Shown piece by piece: positions 1 to 10,538 of a DNA stretch of 64,000 bases. The DNA comes from Nocardioides sp. URHA0020 (GTDB lineage Bacteria; Actinomycetota; Actinomycetes; Propionibacteriales; Nocardioidaceae): positions 203,143 to 267,142 of the forward strand of contig NZ_KK211171.1 of the NCBI RefSeq assembly GCF_000620705.1, written 5' to 3'. The translations under genes were made by a program, and so were the position numbers. The notes beneath the pieces are model-generated. The model was not told where the DNA came from and searched no databases. It saw only the letters and a program-made list of their open reading frames with translations. Every line of letters starts with the position of its first letter. Position 1 is the stretch's first letter.

Positions 1-272
1 AGTACACGATGTCCACCCTGGTCTCCTGGCTGGAGTCGAGCCCCGATCCGGACCTGGTGCTGCTCGTGCTCGGCGACCACCAGCCGCACACCTACGTCAC
101 CGGCCCGCGCCCCGGCCACGACGTCCCGGTCTCGGTGATCGCGCGGGACCCGGAGGTGATCCGCCGGATCGCGGGCTGGGGCTGGCAGCCCGGGCTGCAC
201 CCGGCCCCGGATGCCCCGGTGTGGCGGATGGACGCCGTGCGCGACCGGTTCCTGGAGGCCTTCAGCCGGTGA
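1..272 (+). CDS. C-terminal fragment of a sulfatase/alkaline-phosphatase-like membrane protein (5' end outside window)
   Basis: The reading frame is open to the left edge of the window, so the N-terminal part is missing. The visible 87-90 residues contain LLVLGDHQPH, the Gly-Asp-His-Gln-Pro signature near the end of actinobacterial membrane-anchored sulfatase-like proteins (alkaline phosphatase superfamily). A short tail with VSVIARDPEVI and several Trp follows. Asp and His of GDH would be metal ligands in this fold, by family knowledge. The gene converges on the anti-sigma factor gene and overlaps its end by 11 bases. The substrate cannot be inferred from this fragment. Confidence 0.6.
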   Translation, partial: YTMSTLVSWLESSPDPDLVLLVLGDHQPHTYVTGPRPGHDVPVSVIARDPEVIRRIAGWGWQPGLHPAPDAPVWRMDAVRDRFLEAFSR

Positions 273-951
273 GCTCGAGGACCGGTCGTCCCGAGGCGGT
301 GCGGACCTCCACCGACGCGATCTGGTCGGCATCGACGGCGGTCGCGCCGGTGAGGTGCATGGTCCGACCCGGCAGCGCCTTCCAGGTCGCCACCTGCTCG
401 ATCGCGCCGTCCCGGGTGCGCACCACGAGCGAGTACGTCGGACCTGCGGCGTCGCCGTAGGCACCGCTCGGCTCGTCGTAGCTGCAGGTCAGGTCGACCC
501 GGGTGCCCCACGCCACCGAGGTCAGGGCGACGCTGGCGTCCACCCGGTCCTGGTCGAGCGGCGTCATGGTCTGAGCCGTCGCGGTCGGCGGCGGCTCGTC
601 CTCGGTCGTCACCGCCACGACGGTCGCCCCGGCGGCGCCGATCTCGACCACGGCAGCCGCTGCGGCCAGACCGACGGTCCAGTGGCGACGCCGCTGCGCG
701 CGCCGTACGCCCTCGAGCAGGCCCGGCAGCAGGGTCCCCGGCACCGGCTCGGGCTCGGGCGCCGACTCGACCTCGTCGAGCGGCAGCCGGCCGAGGAGGC
801 CCGGCAGCCCGGCGAGCCGGCGCACGCTCTCCGCGCACGCGGCGCAGGTGGCGAGGTGCCGCTCGAACGCCAGCCGGTCCGGGGGCGACAGCGCCCCGAG
901 GACGTACGCCGCGTCGTCGTGCGCGAACGCGCAGCCGTGCGTGTCCGTCAT
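262..951 (-). CDS. Zinc-binding membrane anti-sigma factor (RslA-like)
   Basis: The product has 229 residues. The cytoplasmic N-terminus carries a zinc-associated anti-sigma (ZAS) motif, H32-x3-C36-x2-C39 (HLATCAAC). A single membrane segment spans about residues 92-115, and an extracytoplasmic domain of about 110 residues follows. ZAS proteins hold a cognate ECF sigma factor inactive and release it on an oxidative or envelope signal. The ATG overlaps the TGA of the upstream sigma gene (ATGA, 948-951), which implies translational coupling and pairing of the two products. The architecture resembles mycobacterial RslA, partner of SigL. The ligand of the outer domain is unknown. Confidence 0.85.
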   Translation of the reverse strand: MTDTHGCAFAHDDAAYVLGALSPPDRLAFERHLATCAACAESVRRLAGLPGLLGRLPLDEVESAPEPEPVPGTLLPGLLEGVRRAQRRRHWTVGLAAAAAVVEIGAAGATVVAVTTEDEPPPTATAQTMTPLDQDRVDASVALTSVAWGTRVDLTCSYDEPSGAYGDAAGPTYSLVVRTRDGAIEQVATWKALPGRTMHLTGATAVDADQIASVEVRTASGRPVLELTG

Positions 952-1460
952 GCCACCACCCCCATCTCCTCCAGTGCCAGGCGCAGCGCCCGCAGCGCGT
1001 AGTGCGTCCTGGACTTCACGGTGCCGACCGGGACGCCGAGCCGCTCCGCGGCCTCGGCGACGGGGAGGCCCCGGTAGTAGCACTCGACGAGCACGGCGCG
1101 GTGCTCGGCGGAGAGCCGGGTGAGCGCGTCGGCGACCACCCACGACAACAGCACCTGGTCGGTGCGGTCGGCCTCCCCCGCACCGTCCGGCACGTCGCCG
1201 ACCGAGACCTCGCTCTGCGAGCGCTTGGTGCGCCAGTCGTCGATCACGATGTTGCGCGCCACGGTGAACAGCCACGACCGCACCGAGCCCTGCGACTCGT
1301 CGAGCGACGGCAGCCGCCGCCAGGCCCGCAGCAGCGTCTCCTGGACGACGTCCTCCGCGCGGGCGCGGTCGTTGCCGGTCAGGCGCAGGCAGTAGCCCCA
1401 CAGGGCGCCAGCGTGCTCGTCGTGCAGCTGGCGCATCAGCGCCACCGGGCTCTCCCCCAT
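948..1460 (-). CDS. ECF-family RNA polymerase sigma factor (SigL-like)
   Basis: This 170-residue protein has only sigma regions 2 and 4, as in ECF sigma factors. Region 2 is about residues 10-80, with AEDVVQETLLRAWR and the promoter-melting stretch ARNIVIDDWRTKR. Region 4 is about 105-165, with the helix-turn-helix LPVAEAAERLGVPVGTVKSR. It would direct RNA polymerase to a small stress regulon and usually to its own promoter. The anti-sigma gene follows with a 4-base overlap, so the pair is one transcription unit. The order sigma then RslA-type anti-sigma fits the SigL/SigK group; the exact subgroup is not certain. The start is an ATG with no in-frame competitor upstream. Confidence 0.9.
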   Translation of the reverse strand: MGESPVALMRQLHDEHAGALWGYCLRLTGNDRARAEDVVQETLLRAWRRLPSLDESQGSVRSWLFTVARNIVIDDWRTKRSQSEVSVGDVPDGAGEADRTDQVLLSWVVADALTRLSAEHRAVLVECYYRGLPVAEAAERLGVPVGTVKSRTHYALRALRLALEEMGVVA

Positions 1461-1529
1461 CGTGTGACCTCCACCCCTGACACGGCCCGTACGGCGGTCC
1501 GGTTCAGAGTGTCACCCACGGCGGGTCCC

Positions 1530-3704
1530 TCAGGCGTCCTGCTTCTCCTCGAGCGCCTCGGTGAGCAGACCGACGAGGGCCTCCAGCTGGACGTCGACCG
1601 AGGCCGCGACCGTCTCGCCGGCGCCGTCGAGCGCGCGGGCGGCCAGGCCGGCCTTGCTGTCGATCAGCTCCGCGATCCGGGTGTCGATCGTCTGCGCGGC
1701 GATGATCCGCCAGGCTGTGACCGGCTCGGACTGGCCGATGCGGTGCACCCGGTCGATGGCCTGGGTCTGCTCGGCGTCGGTCCACGACAGCTCGGCCAGC
1801 ACCAGGTTGGACGCGACCTGCAGGTTGATGCCGACACCGGCCGCGGTGAGCGAGCAGACGATGACCTCGACGTCGGGGTCGTTGACGAAGTCGTCGATGT
1901 TCTTCTCGCGCGTCTTGGTGGTCTGGTCGCCGCGGATCGAGGTGTAGCGGATGCCGCGGCGGGCGAACGTCTCCTCGGCGGTGTCCATCACGTCGATGTG
2001 CTTGGCGAAGAAGACGACCTTGCCGACGCTGCGGGCCAGCTGGGCGGCGTAGTCGGCGGCGAGCGCCGACTTGGCCTGCCCGATGTGGCGCATCATCGTG
2101 AAGACGTTCTCGCCCGACGAGCTGTCGGTGTCCTCGCGCTCCCACGTCGCGACCTGGCGGACCAGCGCGTGGTCGATGCCCTCGACGGTCCGGCCCGACG
2201 TACGGGTGGCCAGGGCGGTCTCGTAGCGCTGGACCATCCGGCGGGCGAGCTCGCGCTCGGCGTCGCGGATGGAGCGACCGGCCTCGCCGTCGAGCTCGAC
2301 CGGCAGGTCGGCCACCCGGCGGGCCGGGATGTCGGCGGCGACGTCGACCTTGCGGCGACGCACGATGCCCATGTCGACGACGCACCGGCGCGCGGCCGGG
2401 TAGAAGGACGGGTCGGCCGGCGTCAGGCCGGTGTCCTCGAGCGGGCCCATCAGCTCGGCCAGCGGCTTCTTGTCGTCGATCCAGCCGAGGAACTGCCAGA
2501 TCGCCCGGAAGTCCTCGATGTCGTTGATCAGCGGGGTGCCGGTCAGCGCCATCAGCAGCGGACGAGCGGTGCGCTGCCGGATCTGCTCGGAGAGGTGCAG
2601 CACGTGCTGCGAGCGCTGCGAGCTCTTGTTCTTGATGAAGTGCGCCTCGTCGACGACCATCCCGCGGAAGCCGTGGTCGCCGATCCAGCCGACGTGGCGG
2701 TCGAGCACCTCGTAGTTGACGACGACGATGTCGGCGAAGCCGTCGATGTCGTCACCGTCGCCGTTGATCACGGTGACCGCGCGGTGCGGCGTCCAGATGC
2801 CGGCCTCGCGCGTCCAGTTCATCTTCACGACGTTGGGGACCACGACCAGCAGCGGGTAGGCACCGGCGGCCTCGGCGGCCAGCAGCGACTGGGCGGTCTT
2901 GCCGAGGCCCGGCTCGTCGGCGAGCAGAAAGGTGCGGTGCCCCTGGCGGGCGGCCTCCACCAGCTGTGCCTGGTGGTGCATCAGCTCGTGGCCACCGGCC
3001 GCCTGCAGCGAGGCCGGCTCGGGCAGCGCCATGCACGAGGTGGCACCGGCACCGGCGAACTCGAAGGAGCGGAAGAGCGGGCCGAGCAGCTCCCAGGTCG
3101 CGAGGCGGTGGGTCAGCGGCTTGCGGTCGGCTGCGGAGAAGTCCGGCGCCAGGAACGGGTGGGCGAGCTGGCGCGAGATGACGGACTGCGGCACGACCCG
3201 GCGCTCGACTCCGGGCGCGGCGGCGGTCTCCTCGACCTGCTCGGCCTCCTCGGCCTCGGCCTCCAGACCGGCGGCGGCCACCATCTCCTTGCGCAGCGCC
3301 TTGGCGGCGTCGGAGATGACGGCGTCCTCGGCGAGCAGCGTGAAGAGCGTGGAGTCGCGGGCGGCCGTCTTGGCCAGGATCGTCGCGATGCCGTCGAGCC
3401 GCTTGAGTTGCTCGTTGCGCTGCGCCTCGCTGAGCTCGGGGTCGCCCTTGACCCGGATCCGCTCCTCGCGGGCGAGCAGGGCGACGACCTGGAACTTGGT
3501 GCGCACGCCGGGCATGGCGGAGCGACGCTCGACGGCGTTCTCGACCTCGCGCACCGCGCGGGCGAGGACCGGGATGATCCCGTCGTTGTCGAGCGGACGA
3601 CGGCGCGAGCTGCGCCCGTTGCCCCCACGCTGGGATGACGAGCGCTGCTGGGTGCGCTGCGTCGTACGGCGGTTTGCCGTCTGCTGCTGGCCCGATCGAG
3701 CCAA
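1530..3704 (-). CDS. SNF2-type DEAD/DEAH helicase
   Basis: I place the start at a TTG (3702-3704) with a strong Shine-Dalgarno sequence just upstream, giving 724 residues. Longer in-frame extensions read as untranslated leader. The N-terminus is basic and Gln/Arg-rich (residues 1-40), then an Ala/Glu-rich region to about 170. Walker A is ADEPGLGKT (262-270) and the Walker B box VVDEAH is near 350-355. ALTGTPLIND and the C-terminal QAIDRVHRIGQ motif complete a Swi2/Snf2 core. Such proteins translocate on double-stranded DNA and remodel protein-DNA complexes. Genes on either side are unrelated metabolism or regulation, so no process is indicated. It is probably monocistronic. Confidence 0.85.
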   Translation of the reverse strand: MARSGQQQTANRRTTQRTQQRSSSQRGGNGRSSRRRPLDNDGIIPVLARAVREVENAVERRSAMPGVRTKFQVVALLAREERIRVKGDPELSEAQRNEQLKRLDGIATILAKTAARDSTLFTLLAEDAVISDAAKALRKEMVAAAGLEAEAEEAEQVEETAAAPGVERRVVPQSVISRQLAHPFLAPDFSAADRKPLTHRLATWELLGPLFRSFEFAGAGATSCMALPEPASLQAAGGHELMHHQAQLVEAARQGHRTFLLADEPGLGKTAQSLLAAEAAGAYPLLVVVPNVVKMNWTREAGIWTPHRAVTVINGDGDDIDGFADIVVVNYEVLDRHVGWIGDHGFRGMVVDEAHFIKNKSSQRSQHVLHLSEQIRQRTARPLLMALTGTPLINDIEDFRAIWQFLGWIDDKKPLAELMGPLEDTGLTPADPSFYPAARRCVVDMGIVRRRKVDVAADIPARRVADLPVELDGEAGRSIRDAERELARRMVQRYETALATRTSGRTVEGIDHALVRQVATWEREDTDSSSGENVFTMMRHIGQAKSALAADYAAQLARSVGKVVFFAKHIDVMDTAEETFARRGIRYTSIRGDQTTKTREKNIDDFVNDPDVEVIVCSLTAAGVGINLQVASNLVLAELSWTDAEQTQAIDRVHRIGQSEPVTAWRIIAAQTIDTRIAELIDSKAGLAARALDGAGETVAASVDVQLEALVGLLTEALEEKQDA

Positions 3705-3707
3705 GGA

Positions 3708-3716
3708 CCCCTCCTC
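3708..3716 (-). promoter_or_regulatory. Strong ribosome binding site deciding a TTG start
   Basis: GAGGAGGGG lies 3 bases before the TTG of the helicase gene on the minus strand. No comparable site precedes the other possible starts in that frame, so this fixes the N-terminus. Confidence 0.75.
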
Positions 3717-3918
3717 GGAGTGGCGATCCCGACGACGGTGGAGGCAGGTGCACCTCCACGGTCTCCGAGACCGGGACGAACGTGCGTCAACGAAGGTGGA
3801 CGTGCTGCCACTTCTCTGACGCGAGGCGGTCCGCGTGACCCCCACGCGACCGACGAAGCCGGAGCCCGAGCGGGCCGACGACGTCGTCATCCTAGCGCGC
3901 CGCCGCGCGATCCGTGAT

Positions 3919-5448
3919 TCAGACCGTGAAGTCCACCCCTTGGGCGAGCGGGAGCTCGCCGGAGAAGTTGATCGTGTTGGTGGCGCGGCGCATGTAGGCC
4001 CGCCACGCGTCGGACCCCGACTCGCGTCCGCCGCCGGTCTCCTTCTCGCCGCCGAAGGCGCCGCCGATCTCGGCGCCCGAGGTGCCGATGTTGACGTTGA
4101 CGATGCCGCAGTCGGAGCCCTCGGCCGACAGGAACCGCTCGGCCTCGGCCAGGTCGGCGGTGAAGACGCTCGACGACAGGCCCTGCGGCACGGCGTTGTT
4201 GAGCTCGATCGCGGCGTCGAAGTCGTCGTACGGCAGCACGTAGAGCAGCGGCGCGAAGGTCTCGCGCGCGACGACCTCGGTCTGGGTGTCCATCCGCACG
4301 ATCGCGGGTCGGGCGTAGTAGGCGTCCGGGGCGAGGTCCGCGTGGGCGCGACCGCCGCCGGCGAGCAGCTTGCCGCCGTCGCCGGTGGCCGCGGCGATGG
4401 CGGCCTCCATCGCGTCGTACGACCGCTGGTTGATCATCGGCCCGACCAGCGTGCCGTCGGCCATCGGGTTGCCGATGGGGAGCCGGGAGTACGCCGAGGC
4501 GAGCCGGTCGGTCAGCTCGTCCACGACGCTCGTGTGCGCGATCACCCGGCGCATGGTGGTGCAGCGCTGGCCCGCCGTACCGGCGGCGGAGAAGACGATG
4601 CCGCGGACCGCGAGGTCCAGGTCGGCGCTGCCGGACACGACGGCCGCGTTGTTGCCGCCGAGCTCGAGGAGCGAGCGACCGAAGCGCTCGGCCACCAGGG
4701 GGCCGACGAGGCGGCCCATCCGGGTGGAGCCGGTGGCGCTGAGCAGGGCGATGCCCGGGTGCTCGACGAGGGCCTGCCCGACCTCCGGACCGCCGAGCAG
4801 CACCTGCGAGAGCGCCTCGGGCGCGCCGTGCTCGGCGATCGCCTGCGCGAGCACCGCGTGGCAGGCCAGCGAGGTGAGCGGGGTGAGCTCGGACGGCTTC
4901 CAGATCACCGGGTCGCCGCAGACGAGCGCGACCGCGGTGTTCCACGACCACACCGCTGCGGGGAAGTTGAAGGCGGAGATCACGCCGACGACGCCGATCG
5001 GGTGCCACGTCTCCATCAGCCGGTGGCCGGGCCGCTCGGAGGGCATCGTGCGGCCGTAGAGCTGGCGCGACAGCCCGACCGCGAAGTCGCAGATGTCGAT
5101 CATCTCCTGGATCTCCCCGCGCGCCTCGGAGGTGATCTTGCCGGCCTCGATGCTGACCAGGACCGCCAGGTCGTCCTGGTGCTCGGCGAGCAGCTCGCCG
5201 AACCGCTTGACCAGCGCTCCCCGCGCCGGCGCCGGCACCCGGCGCCAGGTCCGGAACGCCTCGTCGGCCCGGCCGACCGCCTCGTCGACGTACGCCGCCT
5301 CGCGCCAGCCCAGGGTCGCCACCTGCTGCCCGTTGACCGGCGAGCCGGTCACCACGTCACCGCCCAGCGCGTCGACGTCGACCCCGCAGCGGCGCGCGGT
5401 GTCGAGGGCGAGCGCGGACAGCTCGGACTGGCTGGGGATCGTCGTCAT
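3919..5448 (-). CDS. ALDH7-type aldehyde dehydrogenase (likely piperideine-6-carboxylate / aminoadipate semialdehyde dehydrogenase)
   Basis: The protein has 509 residues, standard for the ALDH superfamily. Catalytic residues are in place: Asn161 (SAFNFP), Lys184 (IWKPSE), Glu262 (LLELGGNN) and nucleophile Cys296 (GQRCTT). The combination AFNFPAAVWSWN, LELGGNN and the C-terminal EIGGAFGGEKETGGGRESGSD is typical of ALDH7, which oxidises L-aminoadipate semialdehyde (in equilibrium with piperideine-6-carboxylate) to 2-aminoadipate in lysine breakdown. The FAD oxidase gene upstream on the same strand would fit as an L-pipecolate or related amine oxidase feeding this step. That pathway link is inference. 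AGGA precedes the ATG by about 8 bases. Confidence 0.85.
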   Translation of the reverse strand: MTTIPSQSELSALALDTARRCGVDVDALGGDVVTGSPVNGQQVATLGWREAAYVDEAVGRADEAFRTWRRVPAPARGALVKRFGELLAEHQDDLAVLVSIEAGKITSEARGEIQEMIDICDFAVGLSRQLYGRTMPSERPGHRLMETWHPIGVVGVISAFNFPAAVWSWNTAVALVCGDPVIWKPSELTPLTSLACHAVLAQAIAEHGAPEALSQVLLGGPEVGQALVEHPGIALLSATGSTRMGRLVGPLVAERFGRSLLELGGNNAAVVSGSADLDLAVRGIVFSAAGTAGQRCTTMRRVIAHTSVVDELTDRLASAYSRLPIGNPMADGTLVGPMINQRSYDAMEAAIAAATGDGGKLLAGGGRAHADLAPDAYYARPAIVRMDTQTEVVARETFAPLLYVLPYDDFDAAIELNNAVPQGLSSSVFTADLAEAERFLSAEGSDCGIVNVNIGTSGAEIGGAFGGEKETGGGRESGSDAWRAYMRRATNTINFSGELPLAQGVDFTV

Positions 5449-5490
5449 GGGTCGTTCCTACACGATGGTCGTCGGAGCGGATCGTCGGGA

Positions 5491-5549
5491 TAGTCCCTGA
5501 CGCTTCCGGGGTCGTGCGGGCCGGCAGACCCCGGAAGCGTCAGGGACTA
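5491..5549. repeat. Perfect 23-bp inverted repeat (hairpin) between two same-strand genes
   Basis: The arms 5491-5513 and 5527-5549 are exact reverse complements (23 pairs) around a 13-base loop. Their core reads GTCCCTGACGCTTCCGGGG. There is no T tract on either strand, so it is not a canonical intrinsic terminator. It lies between the FAD oxidase gene (upstream) and the ALDH7 gene (downstream), where it could act as a partial terminator, a transcript-stabilising hairpin, or a dispersed REP-type element. Confidence 0.85.
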
Positions 5550-5564
5550 ACCCGGCGGTGGGCC

Positions 5565-6708
5565 TCAGACGATGTTGAGCTCGGGCCGCACGCCGGAGCC
5601 GAAGCGGTCGACCGACAGGCCCGCGACGTCGACGGGCGGGGTGCGACCGAGCACCAGGTCGCGGAGCACCTCGCCGATCGCCGGGCCCATCAGGAAGCCG
5701 TGGCCGGAGAAGCCGGTGGCGTAGAGGAACCGCGAGACCCCGTCGGCCTCCCCCACGAGCGCGTTGTGGTCGGGCGTCATCTCGTACAGCCCGGCCCAGC
5801 CGGAGGCGATGCCCACGTCAGCCAGGGCGGGCACCCGTCGCTCGATGGCCTCACCGAGCCGCGGCAGCCAGGCGTCGGTGCGCCCGAGCTCGAAGCCGGG
5901 CCGCTCGTCGGGGTCCGACATGCCCAGCAGCAGCCCCGGGCCCTCGAGGTGGAAGTAGAGGCTCGTCGCGAAGTCGATCGTGAACGGCGTCGCGGGGTCC
6001 AGGCCCGGCATCGGCTCGGTGGTCAGGATCTGCCGGCGGACCGGCTCGACCGGGAGCTCGACGCCGACCATCTCGCCGACCGCGCGCGACCAGGCGCCCG
6101 CGGCGCAGACGACCGTGTCGGTGGCGATGGGCCCGGCCTCGGTGAGCACCCCGCGCACCTGCCCGTCGACCACGTCGATCCCGGTGACCGCGCAGTGCTG
6201 GACGATCCGCGCGCCGGCTCGTCGGGCACCTCCGGCGTACCCCAGGACGACGGACTCGGGCGTGCAGTGCCCGTCCTCGGGCGACCAGGCGGCGGCCAGG
6301 ATCCCGTCGAGCTCGACCATCGGCGAGAGTGCCTTGGCCTCCGCGGGCGAGATCATCCGGCTCGGCACGCCGAGGGAGGTCTGCAGCGCGACGTTGTCCT
6401 CGAACGCCGCCACGTGGTCGGGATCGTCGAGCAGGAAGAGGTAGCCCGACCGCTGCAGGTCGAGCTCCTGGCCGAGCTCGACGGCGAACCGCTCGTACGC
6501 GCGCAGGCTGCGCTGGCCGAGCAGGATGTTGACCGGGTCGGAGAACTGCGCCCGCACCCCACCGGCCGCCTTGCAGGTCGAGCCCGAGCCGAGGGTGTCG
6601 CGCTCGACCAGCACCACGTCGGCGACGCCCGCGCGAGCCAGGTGGTACGCCGTGCTCAGGCCCATCACGCCGCCGCCGATGATGACGACCGAGGCGCTGG
6701 TCGGGAGC

Positions 6709-6716
<8 letters not shown>
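5565..6716 (-). CDS. FAD-dependent oxidoreductase, DAO / sarcosine oxidase family
   Basis: The 383-residue protein begins with a Rossmann FAD motif VVIIGGGVMGLSTAYHLA (residues 10-27), followed by VERD for the ribose contact. The family oxidises primary or secondary amines, amino acids or glycine derivatives. RRQILTTEPMP and the C-terminal GFSGHGFLMGPAIGE are typical of sarcosine/proline-type oxidases. The start is GTG at 6714-6716, overlapping the end of the E1 gene by 8 bases, so the two are cotranscribed. With the ALDH7 gene downstream, an L-pipecolate or cyclic imino acid substrate is plausible but not proven; sarcosine or dimethylglycine oxidation is the alternative. Confidence 0.8.
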
Positions 6717-8862
<2,146 letters not shown>

Positions 8863-8923
8863 GCGTCCTCCTCGGTCCGACCCCGCTCACTCTTCCACCG
8901 CGGGGGCGATCGCGGCGTCGCGA

Positions 8924-8944
8924 CACGATCTGACACGGATCGTG
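8924..8944. promoter_or_regulatory. Candidate operator in the E1 / XRE-TPR divergent promoter
   Basis: CACGATC-N7-GATCGTG is a 7-bp perfect inverted repeat in the 103-base gap between the divergent E1 and XRE-TPR genes. Its position, just upstream of the regulator start, suggests autoregulation. No binding specificity can be read from sequence alone. Confidence 0.4.
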
Positions 8945-8965
8945 GTGGTCGGCCACAATGCAGCC

Positions 8966-10327
8966 ATGCGTGCGGAGCTGGTCGAGCTGACCCGGACGGT
9001 CGACGTCGTCGTCCTGGGTGCCCGGCTCCGCAGCGCCCGCCTGCGCGCCGGGATCACGCAGGCCGACGTGGCCGGGACCGCGATGTCGGTGGGCTACGTC
9101 TCCCGCATCGAGAGCGGCCAGCGCCGGCCCGATCCCGACCTGCTCGAGTCGATGGCGGCCCGCCTCGGCGTCGACGTCGAGGAGCTGCTGGTCGGGGTGT
9201 CCCCCGACCGGGTGACCGAGCTGCACGTGGCGCTCGACCGCGCCGAGCTGGCCCTCGTGACCGGTTCGGCCGCCGAGGCGCTCGCGTCGGCGGAGCTGCT
9301 GCTCGCCGACCCCGACGTCGCCACGCTGACCGAGCTGCGCCGCAGCGCGTCGTACGTCCGCGCGGGCGCCCTGGAGGCCACCGGCGACGTGCAGGCGGCG
9401 ATCCTCCTGCTCGAGGACCTCGCCGCCGACGAGCGCGGCGACCTCGCGTGGATCGACGGCCTCACGTCGCTGTGCCGGTGCTACCGCGACTCCGGCGAGC
9501 TGGGGCGGGCGATCGAGATCGGCAACCAGGCCGCGCGACGCATCGAGGAGCTGGGCCTCGAGGGGCTCGACGAGTCGATCCGGCTGAGCCTGACGGTGGC
9601 GGCCGCGTACTTCGAGCAGGGCGACGCGGACTACGCCGTACGCCTGTGCCAGCGCGCGGTCGACCGCGCGGACGCCATCGACTCCCCCGTCGCCAAGGCG
9701 ATGGCCTACTGGAACAGCTCGGCGATGGAGTCCAGGCGCGGCAACGCCGCAGCCGCGCTGCCGCTGACGCAACGGGCGCTCGCCGTGATCGAGGCGAGCC
9801 AGGACGCCCGCAACGTCGCCCGGCTGCGCACCCAGCTGGGCATCCAGCACCTGCTGGTCGACCCGCCGCAGCCCACGGAGGCGCTGGAGGTGCTCACCAG
9901 GGCGGCGGACGAGCTCGCGCTCACCAGCGCCGCGCCGGCCGACCTGGCCGACAACCGGCTGGCGCAGGCCCGGGCCCGGTTCCTGCTCGGAGAGACGGAG
10001 GTCGCCCGCCAGCGGGCGACCGAGACCGTCGAGTCGGTGCGCTCGACCGTGCCCCTGGTGGCGGCGGACGCCCTGGCCCTGCTCGGGCAGATCGCCGTGC
10101 ACGACGGCGCCGTGGACGCGGCGCGCACCCACTTCCAGGAGGCCGTGCTGCTGCTCAGCGCGGTGGGCGCCGACCGGTCCGCCGCGCAGCTCTGGTTCGA
10201 GCTGGCCGGCCTCCTCGAGACCGTCGGCGACGTGACCGCGGCTCTCGACGCCTACCGCCGCTCTGCCGCCGCGACCGGCATGGTCGCCTCGGCCACGCGG
10301 CGCGCGGCGCCGGCGTCCGCCACCTGA
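8966..10327 (+). CDS. XRE-family transcriptional regulator with TPR-like repeats
   Basis: The 453-residue product has an N-terminal Cro/C1-type helix-turn-helix (about residues 17-68; LRSARLRAGITQADVAG then VSRIESGQRRP). About 350 residues of Ala/Leu-rich helical repeats follow, reading as tetratricopeptide-like units (for example AAAYFEQGDADYAVRLCQRA). Such proteins resemble RRNPP-type or Streptomyces regulators in which the repeats bind a peptide, protein or small ligand. An upstream ATG at 8958 is out of frame; ATG 8966 is chosen because the HTH begins soon after. It is divergent from the E1 operon and probably controls it. Confidence 0.8.
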   Translation: MRAELVELTRTVDVVVLGARLRSARLRAGITQADVAGTAMSVGYVSRIESGQRRPDPDLLESMAARLGVDVEELLVGVSPDRVTELHVALDRAELALVTGSAAEALASAELLLADPDVATLTELRRSASYVRAGALEATGDVQAAILLLEDLAADERGDLAWIDGLTSLCRCYRDSGELGRAIEIGNQAARRIEELGLEGLDESIRLSLTVAAAYFEQGDADYAVRLCQRAVDRADAIDSPVAKAMAYWNSSAMESRRGNAAAALPLTQRALAVIEASQDARNVARLRTQLGIQHLLVDPPQPTEALEVLTRAADELALTSAAPADLADNRLAQARARFLLGETEVARQRATETVESVRSTVPLVAADALALLGQIAVHDGAVDAARTHFQEAVLLLSAVGADRSAAQLWFELAGLLETVGDVTAALDAYRRSAAATGMVASATRRAAPASAT

Positions 10328-10359
10328 TCGGACCGCTTGTCGGCGTCCTGTCACATCCG

Positions 10360-10374
10360 GTCACACCGTGTGAC
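10360..10374. promoter_or_regulatory. 15-bp palindrome GTCACAC-C-GTGTGAC
   Basis: A perfect dyad in the convergent gap after the XRE-TPR gene, flanked by further GTCACAT/TGACATC half-site-like sequence. It resembles a CRP/FNR or GntR-type operator in form. It precedes no confident gene, so its role is unclear. Confidence 0.35.
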
Positions 10375-10445
10375 ATCATGACGCCACCGTGCATGGGCCG
10401 GACACGGATCCGCGTGCTACTCGGGGGTGCACGGTCCACCGGGGA

Positions 10446-10493
10446 GCCATCGACTCCGGCCGTCCTGTGGGGGAGACGGTCGGGGTCGATGGC
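10446..10493 (+). terminator. 19-bp stem-loop, likely terminator of the XRE-TPR gene
   Basis: Arms 10446-10464 and 10475-10493 pair along 19 positions around a 10-base loop. Two of the pairs are G-U wobbles when read as plus-strand RNA but A-C mismatches on the other strand, which favours a plus-strand transcript. There is no strong T run. It lies between convergent genes ending at 10327 and 10539. Confidence 0.5.
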
Positions 10494-10538
10494 CAGGCTG
10501 GGCGGCCGGGTCGACGGTCGGCTCGGTGGCCGCGTCGA

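Noticed and set aside
1002-3638. A plus-strand open frame opposite the sigma factor and helicase
   Set aside because: It spans two genes on the other strand with clear motifs. Its translation is low-complexity Arg/Gly/Leu without a recognisable fold.
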